DNA from: Pictodentalium vernedei
Lineage: Eukaryota > Mollusca > Scaphopoda > Dentaliida > Dentaliidae
Assembly: GCA_031216915.1 (NCBI GenBank)
Contig: CM062294.1
Location: 393,939,217 to 394,003,216 of the forward strand
Length of the DNA stretch: 64,000 nt
Direction of reading: 5' to 3'
A program made the position numbers and the translations under genes. Below the pieces are notes generated by a model. The model made no database searches. It was not told the DNA's origin and saw nothing but the letters and a program-made list of their open reading frames with translations. This document shows positions 20,100-30,789 of this stretch, in pieces (the first letter of the stretch is position 1; each line of letters begins with the position of its first letter).

Positions 20100-20375
20100 T
20101 GACTGTTGATAGTCACCATTAAATGTGTAAACTCGACGACAGTGTTCGCATATCGCTTTTGGCATGTCCACGTTTTGTTTTGTTGGCGGCCCATTTTCTT
20201 TTTTATGAAAGCCAAAGTGGGTCCATATGACAGCTCTCCTTTTGTTTCCTGAACAGTCGTATAATTTATCCAACATATTATCAATGTCATCAAGTTTGTC
20301 TTTCATATGTTTACTTGTTTTGATTTTTGAGACTGGGCCACGTACATCATGGGAAAAATAAATTAACGATTTCAA
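20100..20375 (-). pseudogene. hAT transposase N-terminal fragment (BED zinc finger)
   Basis: The minus-strand text contains AVIWTHFGFHKKENG, then AICEHCRRVYTFNG. An aromatic WxxF followed by CxxC is the first half of a BED finger, common at the N-terminus of hAT transposases. The His pair is lost because the frame enters another repeat (GGCCGAAAAGC type) before 20100. A short coiled stretch (HMKDKLDDIDNMLDKL) precedes it. Not functional. Confidence 0.65.
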
Positions 20376-20422
20376 GAGCTTTCCTGGTTTGATTAAAATT
20401 CAAGTTGTGTTTTTATTGTTTA

Positions 20423-20857
20423 TACAGTGGAGCCCACTTAATTGGATATCTCTTAATTGTATATCTCTGTTAATTGAATATAATTTTCAAACACAAAACC
20501 ATTTACTATACCTTCAGTACAAATTTGATCTGTTAATTGCCTATGGGTTGTAGATTAAACTCCTGTTAATTGTATATAAATTTTTGTAATATGTCGAAAA
20601 CATTACTGTGACACGCACCAAATACCCCTCATTTATCAACCTTTTTGGCCTCACTACAACCAATACAGGCATTTATTCTATTATATCTTGTTTGACAGAG
20701 CTCTATGAGTTCTGTCAAACAAGATATAATAGAATAAATGCTCAGTTTACCCCCCAGAACACAGGAAACTGACCAAATCCCTGTTACTTGTATACTCCTG
20801 TTAATTGAATAATTTTCACTGGCAAAATGGATATTCAGTTAAGAGGATTCTACTGTA
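20423..20857. mobile_element. TA-flanked MITE with long central hairpin
   Basis: The element 20425-20855 starts CAGTGGAGCCCACTTAATTG and ends TTAAGAGGATTCTACTG, flanked by TA. The TTAATTG(T/A)ATAT motif recurs inside. The centre (about 20672-20743) is a near-perfect palindrome with CTTGTTTGACAGAGCTC arms, shared with the MITE at 37446-37657. Confidence 0.85.
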
Positions 20858-22256
20858 TTTTTATGTGAATTGTGAGTGAAGTCTGATCTATTAAACTCAT
20901 GTGCAGTGGTGTACCACATATATAGGTGATATGTTAAGGAAATACAAACAAGTTTTTCATGTCGTAGGCGACACTGTGTCTTCTGGAAATGAATTCTCCG
21001 CGATAATTTTCGCACCACTTCTCAGCTTCCAAAATTTCTTAGCTTTACTCGAGCATGTGAAAATCTGCTTGATTAATCAAAATAAAGGTCCAAACGAGCA
21101 ATGCTTGATGAACTCGATTAATCAGAACATCACTAATGAGAACGTCCCCTTTTGGTCATGATCTGTCAACTGTGATGGCTACCCAAGCCTGAAACCCTAA
21201 AACTTTTAGCACAGTCTGCAGGTCATATTTAATATGGAGGGATTTCATTGTAACTTGGTAGGATGACTCTGTATGATGTCTAGATGAGAATGTCCCCTTT
21301 TGGTCACGATTGGTCAACCATGATGGTTGCCCGAGCCCAAAACCCGAAAACCTTTAGCACAGTCAGGTTGACTTCATATAATGTCTAGATGAGAACATCC
21401 TCTTTTGGTTGCGTTGGTCTACTGTGGCGGCTACAGGGGCCTGAAGCCCGAAAACCTTTAGCACACTCTACAGATCATATTTATGAAGGGATTTCATTGT
21501 AACTTGGTAGGATGACTCCATATAATGTCTAGATGGTAACGTCCCTTTTTGGTCATGATTGGTCAGCTGTGACGGCTGCAGGGGCTCGAAGCCCAAAAAC
21601 CTTTAGCACAGTCTACAGGTCACATTTATGAAGGGATTTCATTGTAGCTTGGTAGGATGTCTCTAGATAGTGCCCAGATGAGAATGCCCCCTTTTGGTCA
21701 CGCTCATTCAACCATGATGGCTGCCCAAGCCCAAAACCCAAAACACTTTAGCACAGACTACTACAGGTCATATTTATGAAGGGATTTCATTGTAACTTAG
21801 TAGGATGACTCAGTGTAATGTATAGATGAGGACATTCCCTTTTGGTTGTGATCGGTCAACCATGATGGCTACACAGGCCTGAGCCCAAAAACCTTTAGCA
21901 CTGTCTACAGGCCATATTTATGAAGGGATTTCATTGTAACTTGATAGGATGACTCATTTTGAAATAATTTCACTGTAACTTGGTAACTTTCGTTGACATA
22001 CATTAACTGTGAGGGCCACGTACATTAACTGTGAGAGTCACATTAACCCACCCCGCAATTCTTTAGTACAGTCTACACTTCATATTATTTTTATTGAAAA
22101 CATACATGCAGCATACAGGGAACAGAAATTAACATATTCCCAATTATCACAATTCTTGTCTTATTTCATAATCCTTTCATAAACATTGAACATTATCCTT
22201 TTCATCAAACACAACACACAGACAAGTTAAGCTACAGTGTCATTGACACTTTCATT

Positions 22257-22610
22257 CAGTTTCAAAATTTGCTTAATTCTGACTTCAGTCCCTTTTTTAT
22301 GCAACAAAAGATTCCCCTTCATGTAGTTTTGAGCTAAACTTGTAAGTTATATTCTAAGTGCCATGGTAGTGTCTTGGTAAGTCTTAGCTGCCTATATAGG
22401 CTGCCAGGAATTTGCCAAGAAACAACTGCAAAGTCACAGGATGTAGACTGTCAAAGTGTAGCAACAGTGCATCCAAATCTCCAGTGCCTTAAGGTTTAAC
22501 AGGTAAAATCATCAAGGGAAGCAACTGAAAAAGAAAATTTCATAATTTCTCTCTCTCGCTCTTTAGACCTTCCAGCACTTCTCACAAGAAAACAGGACCA
22601 AATAATTTTT
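22257..22610. other. Unassigned spacer
   Basis: No terminus, exon or RNA gene is recognised between the two hairpin-ended elements. Confidence 0.4.
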
Positions 22611-24006
22611 AGCTCAACTTTGACATAGACAAATTTTAGGTTTTGTCATGACCCATCGTCCGTCAACAATTCAATACGGCTCGGGCTAGAGGCTGTATTT
22701 ATGAACTTATCTTTACGAAACTTCTTGGGTACCTTTGCTATCACTGTGGGACGAAAACGAGAGTTTTTGGGTGCGTCCCGAAATTCAAGATAGCCACCGG
22801 CAGCCATTTTGTACCGAAATTAGTGCATTCAGTTTTTTGCACAGAACGTCTGTATGAAAGTTCTGATTTTAATAAATTTGTGTATGGATGTTTAGTAAAA
22901 TGGAATACATCACATATTATTAATACAGTGGTTTTTCTTGTGCAGACATTATGCAAATTAGATGAACTTTGATTTATTCAGTGCTACTTAAACACAGTAA
23001 GTACACATGTCAATACGGCTCAGGCTAGGGGCTGTATTTATAAACTGATCTTCACAAAACTTCTTGGGTACCTTTGTTATCACCTTGCGATGAGAACAAG
23101 TGTTTTTGGGTGCAATCCAAAATTCAAGATGGCTGCCAGTGGCCATTTTGTACCAAAATTAGATACAATCAGTTTTTTGTAGAGAACTTGTATATGAATG
23201 TTCTGATTTGAATAAATTTTTGTATGAATGTTTGAGTGCATGGAATACATCACATATAATATTTGCTTTTTTCTCATGCATAAATTATGCAAATTAGATG
23301 AACTTTAATTTATCCAGTGCTACTTATACACAGTAAGTACACATGTCAATACGGCTCGGGCTAGGGTATGTATTTATGAATCGATCTTCACAAAACTTCT
23401 TGGGTACCTTTGCTATCACCTTGGAATGAGAACGAGTGTTTTTGAGTGAGGTTTGACATTTCAAGATGGCCGGCAGCGGCGAATTAACCCTTTACCCAAC
23501 GAATCGCCCGCATCCGCCTGCTTAATATGCAAATTCAGCAGTTAAAAAAAATATTATTTTTCAAACAATTTCAACAAAACCATGTCATGTGACCTCTCAT
23601 TGGAACGAGCTCGTCGAGCTCGTTCCAATGAGGGGGTCACATATGGTTTTGTTGAAATATTTTGAAAAATTTGAAAAAATGATATTTAAAATAATAAATT
23701 TTGATATCGTCTGCGTTGGTTAAAGGGTTAAACAAACTTTGATTTATTCAGTGCTACTTATACACAGTCAGTGTACATTTAAATACGACTCTGGCTTGAA
23801 GCATCTAACTGTCACCCACCTTTACAATAATACTTTACCTGTACATTTGTTACAGGCTGCAGTCAGTGTTTATGTACAGACCTTTACAATACTTTACATG
23901 TACCTTTGTTATTAGATCATTATCTAGATGTGTGTCTTTGCTGTGTCCCATACTGTATATGTACGTCTTACACAAGTTGAGCTACAGTGTCATTGACACT
24001 TTCAAT
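22611..24006 (+). mobile_element. Hairpin-ended element (AGCTCAACTT type)
   Basis: It begins AGCTCAACTTTGAC after TTTTT. It ends with the inverse AAGTTGAGCT, the hairpin AGTGTCATTGACACT and TTCAAT. The core holds diverged tandem units of about 340 bp (CGGCTCGGGCTAG, CTTCTTGGGTACCTTTG, GAACGAGTGTTTTTGGG, CCAAAATTCAAGATGG). The third unit is interrupted by a TTAA MITE (23484-23731). Longer members are at 41427-45049 and 48948-59016. Confidence 0.8.
23484..23731. mobile_element. TTAA foldback MITE, ATGTGACC subtype
   Basis: TTAACCCTTTACCCAAC on the left and GTTAAAGGGTTAA on the right. The central palindrome has CAACAAAACCATGTCATGTG arms and the core GGAACGAGCTCGTCGAGCTC, completely symmetrical. 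The arms differ from the GGTTATGACC subtype although ends and core agree. It is inserted in the hairpin-ended element around it. Confidence 0.88.
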
Positions 24007-25503
24007 TTTTGTCCCATAAGTTTCCTCCTGGTGTATAGATAACATACCTGAGGTACACTTGATTTATTACCAAACTAGGATTTGCCAAGGGAACCCCTGC
24101 AGGGTATCTTTTGTTCGGTTTCACATCGCTATTTTGAGAGCGAGACATGTAAAATCACTATTGAGATGTCATCTGGCCAAGGATGAAACAGGATTAAGTT
24201 ATTGTTCTTTGATTTCCTTTCGATTAGAACTGGGAGATTAACGCCAACCATGGATCTGGATTGATAGTGTAAGACTACTGAAAATCGTAACTGCGCTCCA
24301 AGAAACACAACCGCAAATTCAGTTTTACAATTGAAAGCGCCATGTGGTTTCTGACAGAAATTAAACAAATATTGAATTACCAAAATGACCCCCTAATTCA
24401 CTTGAATGCAATATCTATGCATTTGTGGGCCATTGTCAATAATTTCTATGTATACGTTTTGAATTTGAACCATGTTGGCCTAACCAGGTGACCAATTGCA
24501 GTTTCGTACACAATATTTCCAGTTTAGCCATGTTAGAATTCTTTTGCCATTGTACTGATGATTTATCCACATATTCATGCTAACATTTAACAATTCATAC
24601 ATTAACAATGTGGCACACTTGAATGCATTGCTGAATAGGAGACAAAGAATCTGTATGTAACTGTGATCTCTTTACCCCTTCCTGATTTTAAGCTTGGCAT
24701 CATCTGATCTTGCCTTCCTACTGAGGTGTTCCCAGAGGTGATATGTAGTCCCTGTTACTGGGGCTTTGTATGAAGTCTAACATGCATTACACATGTTGTA
24801 GCTGTGGCTTTATCCAATGTAAAACAGTGCATTTCTTATGCCATTTGGAATCACCCGACATGGTAACTTTAAAGTCCCGTGTTTTTATTTACAATACATC
24901 AGAAGTGGTTGTATCAATAACATGAAACAGGAAGAGCTGATCGGTCACGTGTGCATAGTGCATACATCTTTAGTTTTGAAATTGTTATGAACGACAATGT
25001 GTGCTTGCGGCTCACGCTCAATTCCTCATGTTGTTTTGACAATTTTGACAGTATTGAATGTATGATTGTACATATACTGAGACATTTATTTTTTTTTCAT
25101 ATTCGATTTTTTTTGCATGTTTTTTTTTTTTGCTCAAATTCAACTCGAATTCGTTGATCGACTCGACTTCGACTTGAACAATTAAATATTCACAGGGGCC
25201 TATATTCCAGTTTATCGTATTTGACAGAGGCTTTGAGAAGATGTGTATCTTTATGGCCCTTTCAGATATCTCCAGACTGTGATACATGGAAATCACACAG
25301 TAAACTGGCTGTTGATTAGTCATACAATTAATTCTACATTTCTGCCTGGCTAAAGGCAACAAATTATTGTGATTTGCCCCATATACTCTCAGATATACAT
25401 ACCTGAGGGCTCTTTCTGTCCACACATATGAAGAGTTTGCTTTTCAGCTCAGGTGTGGATAATCAAACTTAATTATCCTTTGATATGTTGATAGACCAAA
25501 AAA
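24007..25503. other. Unassigned intronic sequence, 1.5 kb
   Basis: I recognise no element ends, exon or RNA gene. The minus-strand 135-codon ORF at 25018-25425 has a lysine run from a poly-T tract and no family features, so it is probably chance. Confidence 0.4.
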
Positions 25504-25751
25504 CAGTTAAAACTAGAAGTCCTGTCATGAAGTGTGCAGAAATAGCATGTCGATCTGTGCGTTAATCTGTGTGTTGTGACCATAGTAACCTGGAGGTCCA
25601 TTGGCAGAAACATTGCCTTTGTTTGCTATGAGTAAACAGGAGAACCTGCCATGCTTTGAATGCCGTTCGATATGGCAATTGTCCGCAATTCCTACGTACA
25701 ACTAATCCTAGATAAGCACACAGTTTGTGACAGGACTTCTAGTTTTAACTG
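25504..25751. mobile_element. 248-bp MITE with 24-bp terminal inverted repeats
   Basis: Perfect 24-base inverted repeats (25504-25527 and 25728-25751) read CAGTTAAAACTAGAAGTCCT plus GTCA. The target duplication is not resolved: part of the inverted repeat could be duplicated target. No copy elsewhere in the window. No coding capacity. Confidence 0.8.
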
Positions 25752-26213
25752 TGAGGGAAAGGACCTCTACAAAGGATGGTTTTGTCTGCACTTTCTTGCC
25801 AGTGTTGTGGCCCTTGTTGGACTGGGACATACGCACATACAGATCTTTCAATTGGTATAATTTGGGCACAATGGCAACTACGGAACCAGCATATTGTGGT
25901 CTGATGGAAGGGAAAAGCACCAGAATTTTTGCCTTCATGGTATCTGTTTGATATACTTTTCAGGATTTTGTCCCTTTTAGATTTATAGTTTACAGCCTAT
26001 TATAACTTATTGTTATGAGCATTCACAGTTGTTATTGGTTCTCCTCCTTGAGCTAAAGTTTATTCAAGAAAGTTTCTTAGTTTTGATGAGTCAAACCAAA
26101 ATCTAGTGATCAAGCACTTAACTGAATCAGCTGACATAATTGGCTGATTATAGGGTATAGGAATTGAATCGGCACTACCAGAAAAATATCTGTTCTCACC
26201 GATTGCCATTTTT
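25752..26213. other. Unassigned spacer
   Basis: Overlapping ORFs on both strands at 25660-25951 shadow one another. Nothing else is recognised. Confidence 0.4.
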
Positions 26214-28186
26214 AGCTCACCTGACTTTCAGTCAGGATAGCTATAGTGATCACTCCTTGTCCGTCGTCCGTGAACATGGTGTTTGTGTCTTCTCCTCCCA
26301 AACTGCTGAACCAGTTTAATTGATATTTGAGATAATAATTTGTTTTGACATCGCAATTTGATTTTGTTCATATCAAGTTGCCTCGTCCCTTGGTAAGGCC
26401 ACACCCCAAAAATGTGCCTAAATCTTAAAAAATCTTCTCATGAACCAGCAGTAACAGAGACTTGATATTTGGTGTGCAGCTTCCTTTTGAGGTGTAGACT
26501 CAGATTTGTTCAAGAGACGTTTGTGAGGCTATATTTGCCATTGTTATGGGAGGGGCAAGAATTTTTGCCACTCCCAAAATTTCTATTTTCCAACCCGAGC
26601 GGCAGATTTGTACCAAATTTGATATGAGGGCTTATTGGGTCATAAGTACTTGATTTATGCCCAATTTTTTTTTCCGTCTCCCCATGGGAACCACAGGAGC
26701 TAAAAATGGAAAAAAATTTAAATGCCCATATTTCCAAAACTACATGGCACGGAGAATTCTTATTTGGTGTGAAGCTCCCTTAGGACCAATAGAATGGAAT
26801 GGTCAAAAAAAATTGCTATCAGTTTTATCATGGGGTACCTTTTTAACACTGTGGGTAATGGGAAAAACATGTACGACTACTTTTCTCCTAAACCACTGCT
26901 CCAAAAGCTTTCAAATTTCACATTTTACATCTTTGGAAGATTGTTTCTGTCTATGGGAGCCCAAATGTTTAAATTAGTGCAGTATGAGGAATATTCTTTA
27001 AAAATCTTCTTCTCCAGATCTTCCAATAAGAGTCTTTTGATATTTGGTATGCAACATCCTTAGGGGGAGAGATTCAACCTTTTGGACACGATTGGGCAAC
27101 TGAGGCAGCTACAGGGGCCTGAAGCCCGAAAACCTTTAAAACAGTCTACAGGTCATAATTATGAAGGGATTTCATTGTAGCTTGGTAGGATGACTCCAAA
27201 TAATGTTGGTCAACTGTGACGGCTTTAGGGGCATGAAGCCCAAAAACCTTGAGCACTTTCTACAGGTCATATTTATGAAGGGATTTCATTGTAACTTTGT
27301 AGGATCACTCCAGATGATGTCCAGATGAGATTGTCCCCATTTGGTTGCAATCATTCATCCATGATGGCTGCCCAAGCCCAATGCCCAGAAACCTTTAGCA
27401 CAGTCTGCAGGTCATATTTATGAAGGGATTTCATTGTAACTTGGTAGGTTGACTTCATATATTGTCTAGATGAGAACATATCCTTTGGACGCAATTGGGA
27501 AACTGACGGCTACAGGGGCCCGAAGCCCGAAAACCATTAGCACAGTCTGCAGGCCATATTTATGAAGGGATTTCAATGTAACTTGATAGGATGATTCATT
27601 TTGGAATAATTTCACTGTAACTTGGTAACTTTTGTTCATATACATTAACTATGAGGGCCACATACATTAACTGTGGGGTCATATTAACCCACCCCTCAGC
27701 TCTTTAGTACACTGTACACCTCATATTATTTTTTATCAAAAACATAGCATACAGGGAACAGAAATGAACATATTCCCAATTATCACAATTCTGGTCTTAT
27801 TTCATAATCCTTTCATAAACATTGAACATTATCCTTTTCATCAAACACAACACACAAGTTAAGCTACAGTGTTGTTGACACTTTCATTTTTTTTATGCGA
27901 TTTGGTCAATTTTAAGAAGAAAAAAACATTTTAGTCTGAAAATATTTTGTTTCGGACTTCGAAAATTTCCAAACAACAATAAAAAAAAAATCAATTTTGG
28001 GACGTAAAAGTGCAGGAACTGAAAATAGAAGGAAAATCCTGTTATTGTGAGGGCACAATCGCTTCATCTAGTTGGTATATGCTTTTCTTAGGATGGGTGT
28101 ATGCAGCTTTTTCAAGTCAAGTTCCTGGTTTGATATTTAGACTACCATGTCAGGTGAGCGCCCTCAGGCCCCCTGGGGCCTCGTGT
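26214..28186 (+). mobile_element. Hairpin-ended element (AGCTCACCTGA type), composite
   Basis: The 5' hairpin AGCTCACCTGACTTTC...AGTCAGGATAGCT starts at 26214 after TTTTT. The 3' side has the inverse TGTCAGGTGAGC (about 28148-28159) followed by hairpin AGGCCCC-CT-GGGGCCT and CGTGTTTT. The interior includes ~120-bp units of the TTAACTTGAC type (27080-27600) and that type's 3' end (27853-27886) without its 5' end, so it is a composite. The ORF 28010-28450 crosses the 3' border and is not a gene. Confidence 0.7.
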
Positions 28187-28462
28187 TTTCGATCACAAGT
28201 TACAAATCACGGCCGGCAATTTCACAAAGTGCCTGCTGATAGCAAGAAATCGGCAGAGTACTACCAGCTACCAACTGACAGCTCGGACAGATTTACTACC
28301 CACTGTTTCGATGAATTTATCATCAAATTAACGAAATTCTGGTCTACTGGAATCACATCCAGAGCTGGCTGCAATTTTCCTCATGCACGTTTTATGAAAT
28401 GGCACAGCCATGTGATGAAAAAAGGAAATGACATTGACACCAACCAGTAACTCTATCCCAGC

Positions 28463-28845
28463 AAATGTCTGGATAGGGGGCGCGGTGGCTCAGTTGGTAG
28501 AGTTGCAGGCTGCAAGCAGAGGTGTCCTCGGTTCGAATTCCACCTGCGGCAACCGCATTGTGTCCTTGGGCAAGACACTTCACCCCCATTGCCCACGTGG
28601 GGGCACGGTGACGCTGTGTACTAAGGCGTACTGCACGTCGATGGTGCACCTGTCTTCAATCAATGCTAACCCTGCTGGTGTGGAGTTGGTATGTTGGGGA
28701 GCTGACAGTTGCTCACCGTTGCTTGGTGGTTCTCTCTGGGTACTCCGGCTTCCTCCACCCGTAAAACTGTCACGGTCATGGTTAGCCGTTGTGCAGAAAT
28801 ATGTGACCTTAAACACCAATAAATAAATAAATAAATGTCCGGATA
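28463..28845 (+). mobile_element. Full-length tRNA-headed SINE with 13-bp target duplication
   Basis: The SINE 28476-28832 lies between AAATGTCTGGATA and AAATGTCCGGATA. The head is tRNA-like: GGGGGCGCGG, A box TGGCTCAGTTGG (28486-28497), B box GGTTCGAATTC (28530-28540), so a type 2 Pol III promoter. The body has CCTTGGGCAAGACACTTCAC, TACTAAGGCGTACTGCACGT and GGGTACTCCGGCTTCCTCC, then an AATAAATAAATA tail. It is not a functional tRNA gene: no full cloverleaf and a SINE body directly attached. Confidence 0.92.
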
Positions 28846-28890
28846 CTTAAATGTGACACTTATTCATAATAATTCTATTATGAAACCACC

Positions 28891-29139
28891 TTAACTGGTA
28901 GAGTGCTAGAAGCCCATATTTGGGCTTTATTCTGAACTGCAGGTACCTAAAGTTGAAGGCTTCATATTCTGTGGATGTCCTTCATATTATCTTGTAAGTA
29001 AAATTCCTTCATCTCCATTGATTTGCACTGTTACAATTCATGGGAGAGTGCCTATAGGCACTCTCCCATGAATTGTAACAAGACAAAAGGTGTGAACAAA
29101 TCTGGAGGCTGAGAAAAAATTTAGCACTCTACCAGTTAA
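28891..29139. mobile_element. TTAA MITE (CTGGTAGAGTG family)
   Basis: TTAACTGGTAGAGTGCTA and its exact reverse complement form the ends. The centre (about 29034-29078) is a palindrome, CAATTCATGGGAGAGTGCC and its inverse around TATAG. Terminal TTAA fits piggyBac- or Kolobok-type mobilisation. A single copy is seen here. Confidence 0.85.
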
Positions 29140-29700
29140 TACTCTATCAGAGATAATGAAAGAAGCATCAACGGGAGAAAATTAAAATAGCAAATTATCA
29201 ATATCAGAATTTTCAATGGAGAATTGAAAAAAGAAAGCAGACTTATCGCGTGCATCCATCAAAGTAAGCTTCGCCCACCACGTCATCATAATGATCAGTT
29301 AAATCAACTTAAATGTTTTTATTTCCCCTGGTCTTTGGTACTCATACTCATACCCCCATAATATTTATATATACCAACATGGGGGCCCATCGGCATCGAT
29401 TCAAAAATGCTATCAGATATAATTTTTCTTTAGATTTCTTAGCTTGTGTCGAGTACCTGTGGTCTATTTATGTTCAGAAAAATACTAGGGTTCACTGGGA
29501 ATTCCTCACTGATGTAATCAATTTTGTGTCACACGATGCAAACACTTCCAAGTTTGGAAGTTTCAGTGTCAGTAAATTCCACATCGATAATAAAATTATT
29601 GGATTTAAAATGGCAACAATTGACATGGATTATGAGTTTAGATATGACAATATCCATTTCATGAGATAATATGCGAGGGTAAAATCAAAGTTACTGCCTA
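29140..29700 (+). other. Unassigned sequence with a 118-codon ORF
   Basis: An ORF at 29313-29669 encodes an unrecognised polypeptide. It has no signal peptide, repeat or known motif, and I see no splice sites that would make it an ESS2 exon. It may be chance or a fragment of an unknown element. The downstream edge is the DIRS-B1 terminus. Confidence 0.3.
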
Positions 29701-30789
29701 TATTTTTATACTGTACCAATGACCCAGACATAGCTGGTGCTAACTTTTAAAAATATAGGGCCAAACACAAATTTTGCCCCCCAATCCCCAAAATTTGCAT
29801 CTAAAACCAAAGAAAACATGTCCTGAATGGCCCTCCACACTTCACCTCTACTGCGCATGCGCAGTGTCAAGGACGTCCTGAAATTGGCGGCTTTAATCAT
29901 TCTTTGTTTGGCCCTTCATCAGTTAACATCTGACTGATCTTTGTGCTTGTAAATCTCAGTTTAAATGATGCCAGACATATAAATATTAGAGAAATGGTGA
30001 TTCTAAGGAGGATATAGAAGGAGGAGAGGAAAAATGAGTGACAGAAAATTATCAGGGCTGTAACTTGAAATTTTTTAATGAAATTATGTTAAGTTACCTA
30101 TTTTCGAGGCAACAGCCTGTTGTGGTCATTCTTGTTATCAAGTTACACTGCTTGTTCAGTGTTTTCCTCTCTTCCTTTCCTTTAAGTCCCCTCTTGCTAT
30201 TCTCCCATGCTTTTGGCATATTTTCTGTAATTTTATTACTAAAATTTCTTGGGAGTTTTAGCTGGATAACAGAATGAATTCTGTTCTTTTCCCCATGTTT
30301 ACGTCTTCACCTATGGGTGGTTAGGCGTAGTGTTCTGCATCTACCATCTGATGTTCTGCAGTTTCTTCCCTGGAAGTCTCTGTTTTGCATCAGATAGTGT
30401 ATTATTGGTAACTGATTTCGGGCCAGGGTGCCTGGAGTCTTGTTCTAGTGTTTTTACACTTATTGTTTACATTTACAACAGCCCTCTGTGTGAGGGGGGA
30501 TTTCTTGAAAATAATATCTGGATGTTAATTTAATCATAACTAGATACATTATTATTGTTCGTAAGTGTTGCATAAATTGTTTAGAATATTTTTAGAATTT
30601 TTGTCCACACTTAGGCTTGGGATCCATTGGGGCTCAACGTTACTTTTCAGAAACTTGGGGTGTTCTGAAAAAATATTTTTTCAAAATTTTTTGATTTCAA
30701 TTATTTTTTCTATGTTAATGGATCATATTATTATGTATTTTTATTGTCAGGGGATGGTGCGAGTACTAGGACTTTGTTTTCTTTTCACA

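Larger units (their letters stand above)
18499..21143 (-). mobile_element. hAT element with BED-finger remnant, 8-bp target duplication
   Basis: The element 18507-21135 (2629 bp) is bounded by ATGAGAAC on both sides (18499-18506 and 21136-21143). The ends are inverted: TAGTGTTGT on the left, ACATCACTA on the right. The target is a ~120-bp tandem unit, and removing the insert restores its sequence (GATGAGAAC-GTCCCC). Inside, a minus-strand ORF encodes half a BED zinc finger (20100-20375), so the element is a decayed autonomous hAT reading right to left. It has been invaded by a hairpin-started G-rich element (about 18886-19930) and a TA MITE (20425-20855). Confidence 0.85.
18197..22256 (+). 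mobile_element. Hairpin-ended element (TTAACTTGAC type), split by a hAT
   Basis: 5' hairpin TTAACTTGAC ... GTCAAGATAA (18201-18229). The 3' end has the inverse CAAGTTAAGCT followed by the hairpin AGTGTCATTGACACT and TTCATT (about 22223-22256). The core is a ~120-bp tandem repeat (CTTTAGCACAGTCTACAGG, ATTTCATTGTAACTTGGTAG, TCTAGATGAGAA) at 18290-18506 and 21136-22000. The array is interrupted exactly by the hAT element 18507-21135. The same family is at 46439-47810. Confidence 0.75.

Noticed and set aside
25018-25425. Minus-strand 135-codon ORF
   Set aside because: Lysine run from poly-T, ordinary AT-rich composition, no family features.
28010-28450. 146-codon ORF
   Set aside because: It crosses the 3' border of the hairpin-ended element at 28186 and joins unrelated sequences.
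28476-28550. tRNA gene
   Set aside because: A and B boxes are present, but the sequence runs into a SINE body with tail and target duplication. No complete tRNA cloverleaf.
29313-29669. 118-codon ORF as a host gene
   Set aside because: No motif, no splice support, no homologue recognised. Kept only as unassigned sequence.
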